The position numbers were made by a program, and so were the translations under genes. Positions 1 through 12,440 of a stretch of DNA of 64,000 nt are shown here, in pieces. Location: NCBI GenBank assembly GCA_948474755.1, contig CAOLHI010001282.1:62001-126000 (forward strand). Direction: 5' to 3'. Under the pieces are notes generated by a model, which was given only the letters and a program-made list of their open reading frames with translations, made no database searches and had not been told where the DNA came from. Position 1 is the stretch's first letter. Each line of letters starts with the position of its first letter. The stretch is from Ctenosaura bakeri (Eukaryota; Chordata; Lepidosauria; Squamata; Iguanidae).

Positions 1-247
1 ATACATTCTGTGGCATCTGCAGTTTTAATAGTATCTAACAAGCCTGCTCTTTTCTGTTCCTATTATACCTTAATTGCATAATTAAAGAATAGGAAGGATG
101 GGTGTTGCAGGGGAAATGAGGGATGGGTTTGAGAAAAACTTTTTACTTAATCATCCAAGTGTGAACAACTGTGTGCACAATACATGGAGAATTTTAAAGG
201 AATTCATTGTGGTTCACCCAGAATGATACATGGTGTAAAACACAATT

Positions 248-585
248 ACATACAATAGAAGTCAGTCCAGAATACAATCATTAGAAGGGAGTTACTGAGG
301 AGAATGCCCTTCCATCCCCCAGAAAGACTCCACATACTTTCCTTTCATACAGATCCATGGGGTGCACCAGTTTTTCAACCTAAAAGGTCTTTCTGAAAGA
401 GCCCCAAAATATTATATAATTATTGTATATTATTTGACAATATACAGTAGAAACCAGTTCAGGACATAATCATTTCAGGAAAAGTTGCTGAACAGAGTCA
501 CAATGCACCTCCTACCTTCCAGGAAGACAATCAGTCACTTTTTCCTTCCATGCAGGCCCATGGGAAAGCATTCTGAAAGGGATGT
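248..585. repeat. Diverged tandem duplication, period about 190 bp
   Basis: Two neighbouring copies can be aligned by eye, about 248-396 and 440-585. Shared landmarks in order are an ATACA-TAGAA start, CAGT-CAG-A-A, AATCATT, GTT-CTGA, CC-CCA-GAA-GAC, CTTTCC-TTC-T-CAG-CCATGGG and a TTCTGAAAG end. Copies differ at many positions, so the duplication is old. No coding frame or family assignment is visible. Confidence 0.5.
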
Positions 586-940
586 TTAGCTCCTTGTCTT
601 CCTGTTGAACAAATAAATCACTCCATCCCATACCCTTTCAAGAATAACTTTTTCTTTTTTTCATTCTTCCTTTCTTCTTCTTCTTTTCCAAACTTACCTG
701 TTGTACCTGGGCTGCAAAAAGTTTGTTGTCTCCTCTCTGCTGTCTTCTGAAAAAAAATTGCTGTTGTTAGTCTGCCTAAAAATAGAGCCATGTGACACAT
801 TTCCTCTAATTCTAATTCTAATAATATTCCTTCCCATTCTGATATCTCTTCTCCTAAGACAGCAGGTCTTCCAATTTTGCTGAATGTGACAGAGCAGGAA
901 GCAGTCACCCCATTGAATTTTAATGCCCTAATTTGCTAAA

Positions 941-1005
941 ACTGCTGTTGTTGTTGTTAATATTGTTATTAACTTATTACTATTATTATTACTATTATTA
1001 TTTAT
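941..1005. repeat. Simple repeats: short (GTT)n followed by imperfect (ATT)n
   Basis: A short GTT run at 942-958 passes into an imperfect TTA/ATT-rich tract up to about 1005. This may be the tail of a decayed LINE, but no element body is recognisable next to it. Confidence 0.7.
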
Positions 1006-1393
1006 TAACTTCTGTTTTAATAGGGAATCTACACATTTAGATAAAATCATTAGAAAAAATAGTGAATTAATAACTTAATGAGTTAATTCCAAACTCTGGT
1101 TATGCTGCCATTGGGATGCTTGTGCTGCTTAGTGCTGAAGCAACACATTGGCTAGTGGCCAAATCTAATGCGTTCACTTTATCTGATGCCATCAAGAAGT
1201 ATGTTTCACAAAGTTTGTTTCACTGGGATGCAAATATGGTAGTTATGGTTTGAATAGCTCAGAGATAATGCTTAAAATATTACTTGAGCACCTTACAAAA
1301 GAGAGAGGTATGTTGATGTTGTAGTAGTTCAAACAGCTGTGCCAGTGCTATTCATCCACATATCTTTTCCTTGTTGTTGTCGTTGTTAATTAA

Positions 1394-1546
<153 letters not shown>

Positions 1547-1691
1547 TAGGATCACACTTTGAAAACATGGATGCAAAGACTGTTATTTTGCAGATCTTGC
1601 AAACTCTGGCCAATGCTACTCCTACCTTTACTGGCTTCTCTTGGCATTAGGAAGAGGAATGCCCTGTCTCAAGAAACTTACCTACAGGTTT

Positions 1692-2804
1692 CATAGAAAT
1701 GTAGAGTTGGAAGAGACCACATGGGCCATCCAGTCCAACCCCCTGCCATGCAGGAACACCCTCAAAGCACTCCCGACAGATGGCCATCTAGCCTCTGCTT
1801 AAAAACCTCCAAGGAAGGAGATTCCACTACACTCCGAGGCAGCATATTCCGCTGCTGGACAGCCCTGACTGTCAGGAAGTTCTTCCTGAGGTTCAGGTGG
1901 AATCTCCTTTCCTGCAGCTTGAATCCATTGCTCCTTGTCCTGGTCTCTGGAGCAGCAGAAAACAAGCCCTCTCCTTCCGCTATATGGCATGCCTTCAGAT
2001 ATTTAAACATGGCTATCCTGTCCCCTCTTAACCTTCTCTTCTGCAGACTAAACTTACCCAGCTTTCTAAGTCTATCCTCATAAGGCATGGCTTCCAGGCC
2101 TCTCACCATTTTGGTCGCCCTCTTCTGGACTTGCTCCAGCTTGACCATGTCCTTCATGAATTGGGGTGCCCAGAACTGGACACAGTGTTCAAGATGAGGT
2201 CTAACCAAAGCAGAGTAGAGTGGTATTAGTACCTCCCTCGATCTAGACACCATACTCCTATTGATGCAGCCAAGAATTGCATTGGCTTTCTTGGCTGCCA
2301 CATCACACTGCTGACTCATGTTCAGCTTGTGGTCTATGAAGACTCCTAGATCCCTTTCACACGTACTGCTATCCAGCCACGTGTCCCCCATCCTATATTT
2401 CTGTATTCCATTTTTTCTACCTAAGTGTAGGACCTTACACTTCTCTCTGTTGAATTTCATTTTGTTCACCTTGGCCCAGCTCTCCAATCTATTCAGGTCA
2501 TTTTGAATTTTGATCCTGTCCTCTGGCATATTAGCAACCCCTCCCAATTTGGTATCATCTGCAAATTTGATGAGCATGCCCTCTATTCCTTCATCCAAGT
2601 CATTGATAAAAATGTTGAACAGCACTGGGCCCAGGACAGAACCCTGTGGCATCCCACTAGTCACTTCTCTCCAGGATGAAAAGCAACCATTCATGATCAC
2701 CCTTTGGGTTCGGTTGGTCAACCAATTGCAAATCCAACTAACAGTAGTCCTGTCCAGCCCACATTTTACCAGCTTCATTGCAAGAATGTCATGGGGAACT
2801 TTGG
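1692..2804 (-). mobile_element. CR1 LINE, 5'-truncated, with an open 338-codon reverse transcriptase C-terminal part
   Basis: On the minus strand an uninterrupted frame (2778 down to 1762) encodes the C-terminal part of a CR1-type reverse transcriptase. It contains a PQGSVLGPVLFNIFINDLD motif, the catalytic FADD motif (KFADDTKLGG), and the typical CR1 thumb with CINRSM and HLEHCVQFW. Reading extends upstream through KVPHDILAMK until about 2804, where similarity stops. The beginning of the RT, the endonuclease and ORF1 are missing, which is usual for 5'-truncated CR1 copies. The plus strand shows the reverse complement of the CR1 3' end (TAGAGTTGGAAGAGACC), with only a remnant of the terminal repeats. 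The lack of stops and the close match to the copy at 51.7 kb suggest recent activity. It cannot move itself because most of the machinery is absent. Confidence 0.93.
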
Positions 2805-2825
2805 ATCACTAAATATTGATTCAGC

Positions 2826-2966
2826 CAAGGCCTGTCTTCCTCAGCCTGGTACTGTCCAGATGATTTTGACTACAATGCCCAGGATCCCAACCAGTGTGAT
2901 TCACAGTTGAATGATGGAGACTGTAGTCCGAAACATACTGAGGGCATTGGGTTGGGGAAGGCTAAT
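2826..2966. mobile_element. Palindromic hAT-like MITE
   Basis: The two halves are imperfect inverted copies. The left half has CTTCCTCAGCCTGGT, then TCCAGATG-TTTTGACTACA. The right half has CTGTAGTCCGAAACAT and ends GGGTTGGGGAAGGCT. This is the common reptile palindromic MITE of the TCCAGATGTTTTGGACTACAA type. It lies directly beside the truncated 5' end of the CR1 copy. A clean target duplication is not visible. Confidence 0.6.
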
Positions 2967-2969
2967 CAA

Positions 2970-5945
2970 ATCCAGTATCATGAAGAAAGTAGTATAGTTA
3001 GAGGTAAGGCAGATCTTTTTTGAGTAAGAACTTTTAGCTCATAAAAGAGTGGGGAAAGGGATTGAAGTTTAACAAAGCCTTGTCCTTTTGCTGCTGCTCA
3101 TCTTGGCAGCAGTGGCCACTGCATCCCATAGACAGCACCATCATCATTAACCCAGATCAGAGTGAGGACAGCAGGAGTAGAAAGCAGTGCTCTTTCTCTG
3201 CACTCTAATGTCTTCTGAGTAGGAACCCTACAAGAGAAGCAGTAGACAGTGTCATGCTACCACCATAAGTTCACATCTGAGATCAGAAGGTACTTTTGGC
3301 TCAGTGTCCAAGTGGATGTTTCCTGCCCAAACCAGGAGTTTTTGGAAAAATGAAAAAAAAAAGTATCATTTGCAACTTTACATATTGAATGTCAGTTTCT
3401 TACTTTAGGAGCATGTATGATTTATTACCATTTTTTGTATATCGAAAGAAAATAATTACTACCTGCGTTTCATTTTTTCATTTTTTCCCTGACAAATGGA
3501 GCCAAAAGGTCTTGAACTGTAAGGAGTATCTAAACTGTAAGAAACTTCTTTGGTTTTGCCATATTAAGAGAACTGGAAATGAGAAGCACTCATTTCCATG
3601 AACAGAACTCAGAAACTAAGACTAGGACCAGTAATTAACATGATCTGATATTGTGGATCAGTGTTTTTTAGGCTGTCTGATTTGAGGGAATAGGCTTTTC
3701 TCCTCTAATGTGCCAGAGACCAATGACCCATGCTATATTGTACTCATTCACTACAATTGTTTCTTTCCTGTAACTTTTCAGTATACTGACAGCCAGTGGC
3801 TCCTTTACCAGCACATTAATCTACAGACCATTACTTTGAGTACCTCTGTTATACGTAATCTTGCATATCTGCTAGATAGTTTTTAGAAATATTGTGATAG
3901 GAATAAATGTATGAATGCCTTGTTTAAAACATTTTATTATTCCAAAAGGAAAAAAGTCCACAACTCATTCTTTTTCAGTTTTTCCAGAAAAATAAGGCCA
4001 TCGGAAAATGGCTGGGCAGGGGGATGGTTTCCAAATTTTTCCTTTTTTATTTTTCCAGCCCTTCACACTCTTGGGAGACATAGCATTTCCCAAGAGGATC
4101 TTTCTGTTTCATGCAGAAGACATAACTGTTGCAGGTTTGCTTTTGTTACCTCCAGCAAAAATGAAAAGTATAGCCAACAAAACTAGTTTTTTACACATCC
4201 ATGTATGTGCTTTGGGAATCGTCAGCCCAACAGTGTTTCCAAAGTACATTGTACAAAGTGTTTAAATATGCAGATAGGTCATCTTTAGTTTTGCGCATTT
4301 GCTGCAGGAAATCCTAGAATAGCATGATCCCCCAGAGCAGCACTTTCTGCAAAAAGGTGTGAAACTGCTCTAGCTGAGACAAGGGCAAAATTCCTTTACT
4401 GCTGTCACAAACTATAGAATATGCAAACTGATGACATTGTTAATAACTATATTTTAGCAAGCTGTGCAAGTAAGAAAGGAACTGAAGTCCTTAAGGGCAA
4501 TACTACTGAAAATCTCCTATTCCTCACGTACTTTAAATGCAAAGTCAAGGATAACTTCACATTACTGCAAGAAAACTCTCTATCATGGAAGTTTGTTTAA
4601 TAAAGGCACATTGCCTTTTAAATTTTATAAAATGGCATGCACTATATCTTACCATACATAATTATAACTGTCATAAAAATGATACAGCGTTCTCCTAATG
4701 ACAGAATGGATTTGCTTTCCAACTAGAAGGAAAAAAATATGATCTTACTTTGTAACTCTGGAGGGAATCCAAGTGGAAACACTTGGGATAATCTTCTTAC
4801 TAAATCTTCTAGTATCTTAATGATCTCCCTGCTATATCGACTAAGTGTGTAGTGGGTACCTGTTGTTCCCAAGGGATGGAAAGGTTTACCAAATCTTTCC
4901 ATTATAAAATAAGCAGGTTTGGGGCACATTTTGTGGGCTCACATTTTGTGAGCCTACCATTTGGCAAAGTGGGGTGACCAGCTCAGAAAAATGACTTTGA
5001 GTGTTGTGCAAGAGCAGCAAGTTGTTACATGTTTAGTTTCTAGTTATTGTATTTTTGCTGCCTGTAATTGGGCAAGTATTTGTGGAATTCTCTGACTTGA
5101 ATGCTATGCATCTTGACTTGACAAGCAAGCAGGTTGTTTGCTATTCTGCAACTAACATCTTGGGTCTGGCAGGGACTTTTAGATGCACCATGTGGTACCA
5201 CCTAGAGGAAGCAAGCTCCATTTGCACAACCTGTACCCCTTTTGCATATTTGACAGGAGGCTGAGACCTATGCATCAGATGTCAGTGTTGACTCAAAGGA
5301 TGGTGTTGTCATAAGAGTCTAGAGTATTACAAAGGTGCTGCCAAACATCTTGAGCCAACCATTTCAGTTCTTACTGAGAATTCTGAGAAGCCTCATTACC
5401 ATACCTTCCATCCAAATTCTGTTTCTAAACCAAATTATGGTGAATCTTGGATTCCTAATAATGACAAAGCCTTCATCCAGTCTCTCCATCATGGCCATAA
5501 GTACTAGTTGTGTCAAATCAAGCCTTTAGTCCCTTTTTTTTTTTTTTGCAATTTTTTACAATTTTGCATTTTTTGCGGTGTCTTTATACAACGTAGTACT
5601 TAATAGTTCATGTAGAGTGTCATGCTTTTACACAACTCTGAGTTTAGAGTAAAATCTGAGAAGCCTTGGGGTGATTCATGCTCATTTTTTTTCCTATTTA
5701 CAGTCAGTTAGAAAGTGAAGTCTTACTTTTAATTCTTTAACTGAGAATGTTTTTACTCCTTCTCTCTTCTGGCTAAGTCTATCTACCTCCACACCACAGC
5801 ATCTATGTTTTCTGTGATCATATAGCTTCTCACTCCCCTGCCTTGTCATTTCCCTAGCATCACATCCTGCTCCTTATTTGATGAAACACTGACGTCCTTG
5901 GTATTTAAGTCTGGCCTTTAAAAGCTAGTACACTGGTGTTGGATG
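2970..5945. other. Intronic sequence without recognisable features
   Basis: Only short chance open frames and homopolymer runs are present (A-rich near 3352, T-rich near 5531). I see no splice-bounded frame that fits WDR7 and no repeat I can name. Confidence 0.5.
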
Positions 5946-5951
5946 TGCTAG

Positions 5952-6078
5952 AGCAAGGGGCTGGGAACATATGGTCCTCCAAGTGTTATTGGATGTCCTA
6001 TTCCATTAGCCCTAGCTTGTCTGGCCAGTGGTCAGGGATTGTCCCACAACATCTGGAGTTCCAGAGGTGCTGTGGGAT
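5952..6078. mobile_element. hAT-like MITE remnant
   Basis: The left end reads CAAGGGGCTGGGAACATATG followed by GTCCTCCAAGTGTTATTGGA. The interior has GGCCAGTGGTCAGGGATTGT and the right half CCACAACATCTGGAG. This order matches a palindromic reptile hAT MITE (GGGGAACCTGTGGCCCTCCAGATGTTGTTGGA type). The right terminal repeat is decayed. Confidence 0.55.
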
Positions 6079-6079
6079 T

Positions 6080-9000
6080 AGTTTACTGATCAAGTTATTT
6101 ACATAATCTGCATAAAAACTCCTTTGTTTCTTTTTAAATTAAATGAATGTTGGAGTTAATTTCTTCTTTTAGAATTAGCTCTTCTGCCATTAATCCTATG
6201 TTTGTCATCACACGTGTACAGTTTGCATGAATATTCAACAAGGATATACAGCTACAGGATCTGCATTGCAAACCTCATTCTGAGACCCTATATATAATTC
6301 TCTTTAATATTTATATATGCTGTTAAAATAATCAGTGGGGAAAGCCCACTTTTCCCAGCTCCTTGGCATTTTGTATTTATTACTATTGTTATTAGTTAAA
6401 TATACATCTGGATCACAGAGGAAAGTCAGTCAGTGCAACCCACATCCACTGACCAGTACAGACTCCCAAGGCAGAAATATTCTGTAGGTATGGACATCCC
6501 CATTTGCAGTCTTCAGCTGTTTGCTATATAGAGCTGTCTAGATTTTTTTAAGAAGTTTCAACAGGAGTGATTTATGCTGATATTTTGATTAATCTGGTAT
6601 TCTCTTATAGGTGTCCATTAAAATGCCAGACAGAAATCCTACAAACTGAAACAATAAAATAGTTGTAGTAATTGTGTTAGGCATAGGGTAATGTAGTTTT
6701 TGACATTTTGAAAATGTTAAGGATGGCAGGACTTTCTCTGTTTCCTAAGACTGACTTGGGCCCTAATTGAGCAAGATACTTTTGCCTTTAAAGCATGAGT
6801 ATCACTGAACTGCAGAATTTTATGGTATTTGGATTAAGATTCAGTGAGGGTAGTCCATTGGGAACTTTTGTGCTGAAGATTCATTATGTGAATGAATCTC
6901 CAGAATGAGAACCGTAAAAGGGAACATTTTTATTCTTATTCTTATCCCTTTCTCTTTATTTTGGTGGTTCTTTCACAGTAGAGGTTCCCAGTGGATTACG
7001 TCCAATCCCCTGATGTACTTGCCTGAGCTTTTCACCAGACTGAAACATGTCTTTGCCTTTAGTTTTGATTTGTAAAGTAATAATTAGGCTTGTTTTCAAC
7101 TATTTTATATTGTATATTTTTTGTTACTTCGCCATAGTTTTTTCCTTAATTCCAGCTCTCTGTAGCTTATGTTTTGTATCTTCTCATTTTGTGGAAATTG
7201 TTTCTGACATAAAGTGCATAATTTATTTTTAAATTGGCTATCAGGTATTTCAGAATATTTCAAGTAAACTAACAGGCATGAGTGTTAGCCATCCAGGATA
7301 TACCATGATGGCATGCAGTTACTGGGCAATAGGAGATCAAACATGAGGTCAAGATTGTATGTTGCGACCACTACACAGAATGCCAACAAAGGAAGAGCTT
7401 GCTGATGTCCTCCACAAGGAGTATATAATATTAAAATCAGCCCTGATTGTGATGGAACAGAGTTTTCGTTGATGGAGAAGGACTGACTAGAAGCAGAAAA
7501 CAACATAAGCATCAGTGGAAAGATAAGATGATTCTTGAAGCCCAGGAAAGTGAAGCATAGAAATGGTACATGGTGAGGAGAGGAAATGAGAGGAAATGGT
7601 GGGAAGTGACCAGAGATGGTGGTCCAAGGGTCATGAAAAATGATTACTGTTCATCTTCAGGTTATAGGCTGTACTGCCTTTTCCCCCAATCTTATTCAGA
7701 GAGCAAAAGAGAGAACTTTCATGCTAGAGTCACACTGTGGATATTGCATAATGGAAGATGTAGTTCTGACTTCCACTTTATACATGTTTTTATTGCTTGA
7801 ACTTTTCAGATCAACTCTTTAACACCCAGACTGGACCACAGTCATTCTGCACTTCCTTATTTCTAACAGTAAATAACAATGGTAGCCAGATAGCTCAGGG
7901 GAACTGATAGGGAGAATGCATGTCCGCCTTCCCCCTCCCCTTTCTGGAGACCTCTTTATGACCTCTGTTTGGAGCTCTAGTTTAGCAAGCTGATGAGAAG
8001 AGAGACTTCTCAGTGAGGTTCTCTAGGCTTCTTTAGCAGTGCACTGATTACTATGCTACCTTATTTCCTGCAGTTTACTCTTCTCAACAATGATAGTAGC
8101 AAAAGGCTGCTTCTCAAGGGAGCACAGAAGTGTGAGCCTAAGTGTGCACTTACGGTCACACTTGGACTTTATGAGAGCATGGAGGAATGTTGTAAATGCT
8201 TAGAATCAGTCATGTTGAGACTACAAATGAGGTCTGTCTTTTTTTTCTTAATTTACTTGTAAAAACAAAGAATAAAGACCATAAGACAACATAAAATTAT
8301 GTAATATAAATCTATGAGACCATATAAAACTACTATATTGATACTAAAGAAAAGAGTGCATACGTTCTAGCAATCATAACATAATCTTAAACTTTTTTTA
8401 AAAGTATAAAATTTGCCTTTCTCTGATTGAATTTATTTTACATGACAGTCCATTTTGAACAGTTCTATAATACAGCAATATTGAAGGTATACTAATTTAT
8501 GGATTCTCTGGAGCATTTGTGAGCTGGTGGATAGAATTTCCAGCAGTGTCAGACAATAGCCATCTTCATTACAGTTAGAAATAGTTATGACGACCTTTTC
8601 CTCCACAATTAAATTAAAACAATTCAGCACTTCTGGAGTCTTTGGACACATTTTAATCCTGTTATTTTTGCAGTAAAATATAAAATGTAAAATTGTCATT
8701 ATCTTCTGTCCCACATACATACGCACACACATGTGAACTTTCACAAAGCAACTCCAACAATAATTATTCTGGTTAGAAATTAATTTAAATGTGTACAGCA
8801 TTAAATACTAGTAATCACATATTTTAGGATTATTTTGTCTCATTTCAGAGGCTAAGCTGCACAAAATAATTTTCAAAAGCCATTTCCAAGGGTCAAATAT
8901 AAAAGAATCCCTCAAATCCTTTTCTTTTTAACAAGGAATAATTTTGAATGGTTTCTTCTTAGAAATGGCTTTGGGATACATTATATTGGGTTTTTTTCAC

Positions 9001-9085
9001 CACTGAATTTTTCATTAGGAAAGCCTTGTTATTTTTATTCAGTTCTGTGTGGTAAGACCAAAATCTGATTCCCAGTGGAATGGCT
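6080..9085. other. Intronic sequence without recognisable features
   Basis: AT-rich sequence with only short unsupported frames on both strands. No repeat family, splice-bounded exon or RNA gene is recognised. Confidence 0.5.
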
Positions 9086-9089
9086 ATGA

Positions 9090-9350
9090 TATCCTTCTGG
9101 GTTAGGGTTTGCAAGGTATTACATTACAGTAGTTGGTCTCTCACTTGAGTGGTTCATTCCGGAAGGTAGTGCCAGGGGATTTATAGCTCTGCACCATTGT
9201 AGTAATGCAGTGGGATTCCACAGAGCTCTATTTTGTTCCATGTGCTATTTAACAGCTACATGAAACCACTCTGGGAGGTCATCCAAAAGTGTGTAACCAA
9301 TATGCAGATTTCCGGGAGGTATTTAGCCCTGCAGCAAAAACAGGAAGGAG
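9090..9350 (+). mobile_element. L2-like LINE fragment (reverse transcriptase region), decayed
   Basis: Plus-strand sequence follows the order of a common reptile LINE RT segment: TTGGTCTCTCACTTGAG, then GTGGGATTCCACAGAGCTCT, then GTGCTATTTAACAGCTACAT, then CCACTCTGGGAGGTCATCCA and a remnant of the YADD region (CAATATGCAGAT). Broken frames correspond to a 'G-S-LFPMLFNIYMKPLGEVI'-like block. Stops and indels show it is old. Confidence 0.55.
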
Positions 9351-9933
9351 TTTTTGGTGCATTGAAGACTGCATTTAAGATATAAAGACTACAATTAAGA
9401 TACACTATATGTATTACCCCACTTTTCCTTTCTCTCCTTTTTTTCCTTCTGATTTTTTTTCTTTCTTTGTATTTATATCTGAATTTTTTAAAAAAACTTT
9501 ACAATTTATGTTTATAATATTCCGCCCTTTTCAGGGCTATAGTCCACTGTATTGGATACATGAAGTTGTATATACAAAAGGCTGCAGGGTGTGACTGTAA
9601 AACACTGCTGAATTTTTGTTCTTGAGGAGGAACATACAGTTTGTGACATATAGTTTTATTACATGTTTTTGAACTCATCTGTGCCCTCTCTGTTTCCCCA
9701 GAAAGGCTGAATGGGTGAATATTTTGATAGTGAAGAAAAATTCGGATAGTAGGCTTTTGAGTGAGATAAGTAATATTCATGTTCTGTGTGATATAGTCCC
9801 AAAATCTGTATCTTTCTTCAGCTATATCTAATTTTTAGGGGCAGATAAACTGAATCCAGCACGATCAGACTCTTACCTTAACTGGGAATCAGATTCCCAG
9901 TTACATTGTAGAAGGTGAAAAGTAAGAAAACCA

Positions 9934-9953
9934 AACACACACACACACACACA
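9934..9953. repeat. (CA)n microsatellite
   Basis: About ten CA dinucleotides in an uninterrupted run. Confidence 0.9.
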
Positions 9954-10164
9954 ACCCCAGGTAGAATGGCATAACATCTACAAGCTGCTTTTCCACATCC
10001 TCAGGATTTACTGTTTGTTCTCCATGTATCTTCAGGCAACAACAATGATTGAACTATAGAATTACTGGTATCTGAGTAAAGAGAGATGTAAACAATAGCA
10101 TCCTCTTCATTGTATTCATTCATTCATTGCATTTATTAATTTATTTCCTCAGGCCACTTGTTTA

Positions 10165-10962
10165 ATCACAAAATCATAAGAGCTGGGAGTGGCCTCATGG
10201 GGCATCAAATCCAGCTCCCTGTTCATTGCCAGCTCTCCAACTAAAACATCTCCAACAGATAGCTGTTCAGCATCCTTTTAAAGAAAACTAGAGAAGGAGG
10301 CCTCATGACCTCTCTAGGCGTATAGAGCCCTGATGCCTAAATGCCAGTACTACAGCCACAACATTGTGAGTTTGATCCTGCAGGGCTCCAGGTTGATTCA
10401 GCCTTCCATCCTTCCATAGGTCAGTAAAATGAGTACCCGGCTTGTTGGGGGCAATTAACTAAACACATTGTAAACCACTTAGGGAGTGCTTTGCACTGAT
10501 AAGCAGTATAGAAATGTAACTGCTATTGCTATTGCTATTGATTCTGTTGCCGAGCTTCTCTTACTGTCAATATGTTCCGTATAATGTTCAATTGAAATCT
10601 ACTTTCCCTTAACTTAAAACAATTAAACCTGGTCCTACCCTCTGGACAGCAGAGAAAACATCTGCCGCTTCCTCTCTATGACAACCCTTGAGATGTTTAA
10701 AGTATAGTCATGTCACCCCTTAGTCTCTTCACCATGCTGAACAAGCCCAGCTTCTTCAACCTTTCCTCATATGTTTTGTTCTCCATACCTTTTATCATCC
10801 TTGCTGCCCTTCTCAGAACCTGCTCCAACTTGTCTATATCTTTCTTAAAATGAGGTGCCTACAACTGAATGTAACACTCCAGATGTGGCCAGACCAGAGC
10901 AAAATATAGTGGGACTATTCTTTTCCTTGACTTGGAAACTGTGCTCTTTTGCATCAGAGCAA
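10165..10962 (-). mobile_element. Old CR1 LINE 3' part, split by a SINE
   Basis: The plus strand reads as the reverse complement of a CR1 3' end. First comes ATCATAAGAGCTGGGAGTGG and GGCATCAAATCCAGCTCCCT (10165-10318). After an inserted SINE come TCTGGACAGCAG, CATGTCACCCCTTAGTCTCT, the CAACCTTTCCTCATA block and CTGCTCCAACTTGTCTATAT to about 10960. The block order equals that of the two younger CR1 copies in this window, but many substitutions and stops show much greater age. Only the 3' UTR and the end of the RT frame remain. Confidence 0.8.
10321..10541 (+). mobile_element. tRNA-derived squamate SINE with (GCTATT)n tail, inserted in CR1
   Basis: The head has a B-box-like GAGTTTGATCC at about 10368-10378 and a decayed A box near TAAATGCCAGTACTACAG. 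The body contains TTCAGCCTTCCATCCTTCC, AGTAAAATGAGTACCCGG, TTGTTGGGGGCAATTA, a TTGTAAACCACTTAGGGAGT block, and ends in repeated GCTATT. This is a well-known squamate SINE layout. It is in plus orientation and interrupts the older minus-strand CR1, so it inserted later. Confidence 0.8.
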
Positions 10963-12029
10963 ATTTTCACTTTCTTTATGTCCACTTTTCTAAGATACCC
11001 TTTTGGCACAGTATTTTGTATGTGGGTTACTTATTTGATAGCTTTGTCATCTTTCAAATTAAGGAAGTTTGTTTGTTTTTTTGTCACTTACAGAGGTAGT
11101 GTAAAACCTGTCAATCACCTCTGAAGTCCATTCTGGTACAGGACAGATTTCTGAAATCATTGATCTAACTACATCTGATTATATACAATCTTATATAAAT
11201 GCTTTTGATAGCAATCTGCTGAGTTTTCATTTCAGTAATTGTAGTTAATGTTTGATCTACTTGATCTATTTTTTATTTATTTTATTTTATTTTGAAAATG
11301 CCAATTACGTTGTCAGTGTGACTGTTTGCAGTGACAATTGTGATAGCCAATTGGGTATGCAAAACATCAGAACTTCAACTTCAATTTGACAGTAGGTTCC
11401 TGATGTAAAGATGCAAAAGTAGTTGTATGAAGAAGAGGAAGAAAGGCAAACAAATATATTTGCATCAGGATGTGGGGATTTCATGTGATTCCCTTTTAAT
11501 AATTCATACTTCTGAAATGAATACATAAACTGGAAACAATTAACTCTTAGGTTTTAGACTGCATTCAGTTTTAGGATGCTGTTTTTCTAATAAAAATGCA
11601 CATTGGGGTCATTGCATATAAAAATGTACATATCAAAGAAAATAGTGTAGAAAAAGAAAAGCTCCTTTAAAAATTTTTGTATTAAAGATAAAATACATCT
11701 AAAATGACTACAGATGTTTATATATACAAAATATATATGAACTTTCAAAATGTTTCAGATTGATAGGGAAGCAGACAAAATGAACTCCAGTTTGGGAAAA
11801 AAAAATAAAGATTGTAGAAAGTGAACTGGATGAATTTGTCCATATGAGTAGAAGGATGTTTAAAAAAAATAGACTGCACACAGATTCATTCCCTGCTTAC
11901 AGTTGAAATGACTAATGCAAACCTTTTTGAAATAATATCAACATGCGCAACAAACCTAAGATTTTATTAAAATTTACATATTAAATTTTAAATGTTCTTA
12001 TAACTTTAGTAGTCAGAGACTTTTAAAGG

Positions 12030-12061
12030 TATATATAGATATATATATAGATATATATATA
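12030..12061. repeat. (TATATAGA)n-like simple repeat
   Basis: Alternating TA runs separated by GA at regular spacing. Confidence 0.85.
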
Positions 12062-12380
12062 CATTGTACTTTAGGAGACTCACAAAAAATTCTGTTCTTA
12101 CTTTCCAAAGTGCATGCTGTTTTATATTTGCTATGCTAAAGTTCTGTTTTATTACTGTAAAGTATTCTATTCCTATCTGATATAGGGCAAGGCACACTTC
12201 TCTCCTTCATTATTTTACTTGTTCTTTTGGGAAGCGTTTTTAGTTACCACTTTCTTCCTACACAAACTAAAATATTTTCAGTTAGATGTTTTTGGTTCTG
12301 CATGAATTACTCAAGGTCAAAAATTTCCATAAACTTTTCCCATACAATTCTATTCTGAACAATGACATTGTTCAAAAGCA

Positions 12381-12440
12381 GAACTCCACAACCTGTGGCC
12401 CACCAAGCCAAATGCAGCCAATCAGCCATATATGTTAGAT
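12381..12440. mobile_element. Possible hAT-type transposon end, fragment
   Basis: The stretch CACAACCTGTGGCCCACCA followed by GCCAAATGCAGCCAATC resembles the terminal part of hAT elements of the 'ACAACCTGTGGCCC' type. There is no matching second end nearby, so this is only a fragment. Confidence 0.3.
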
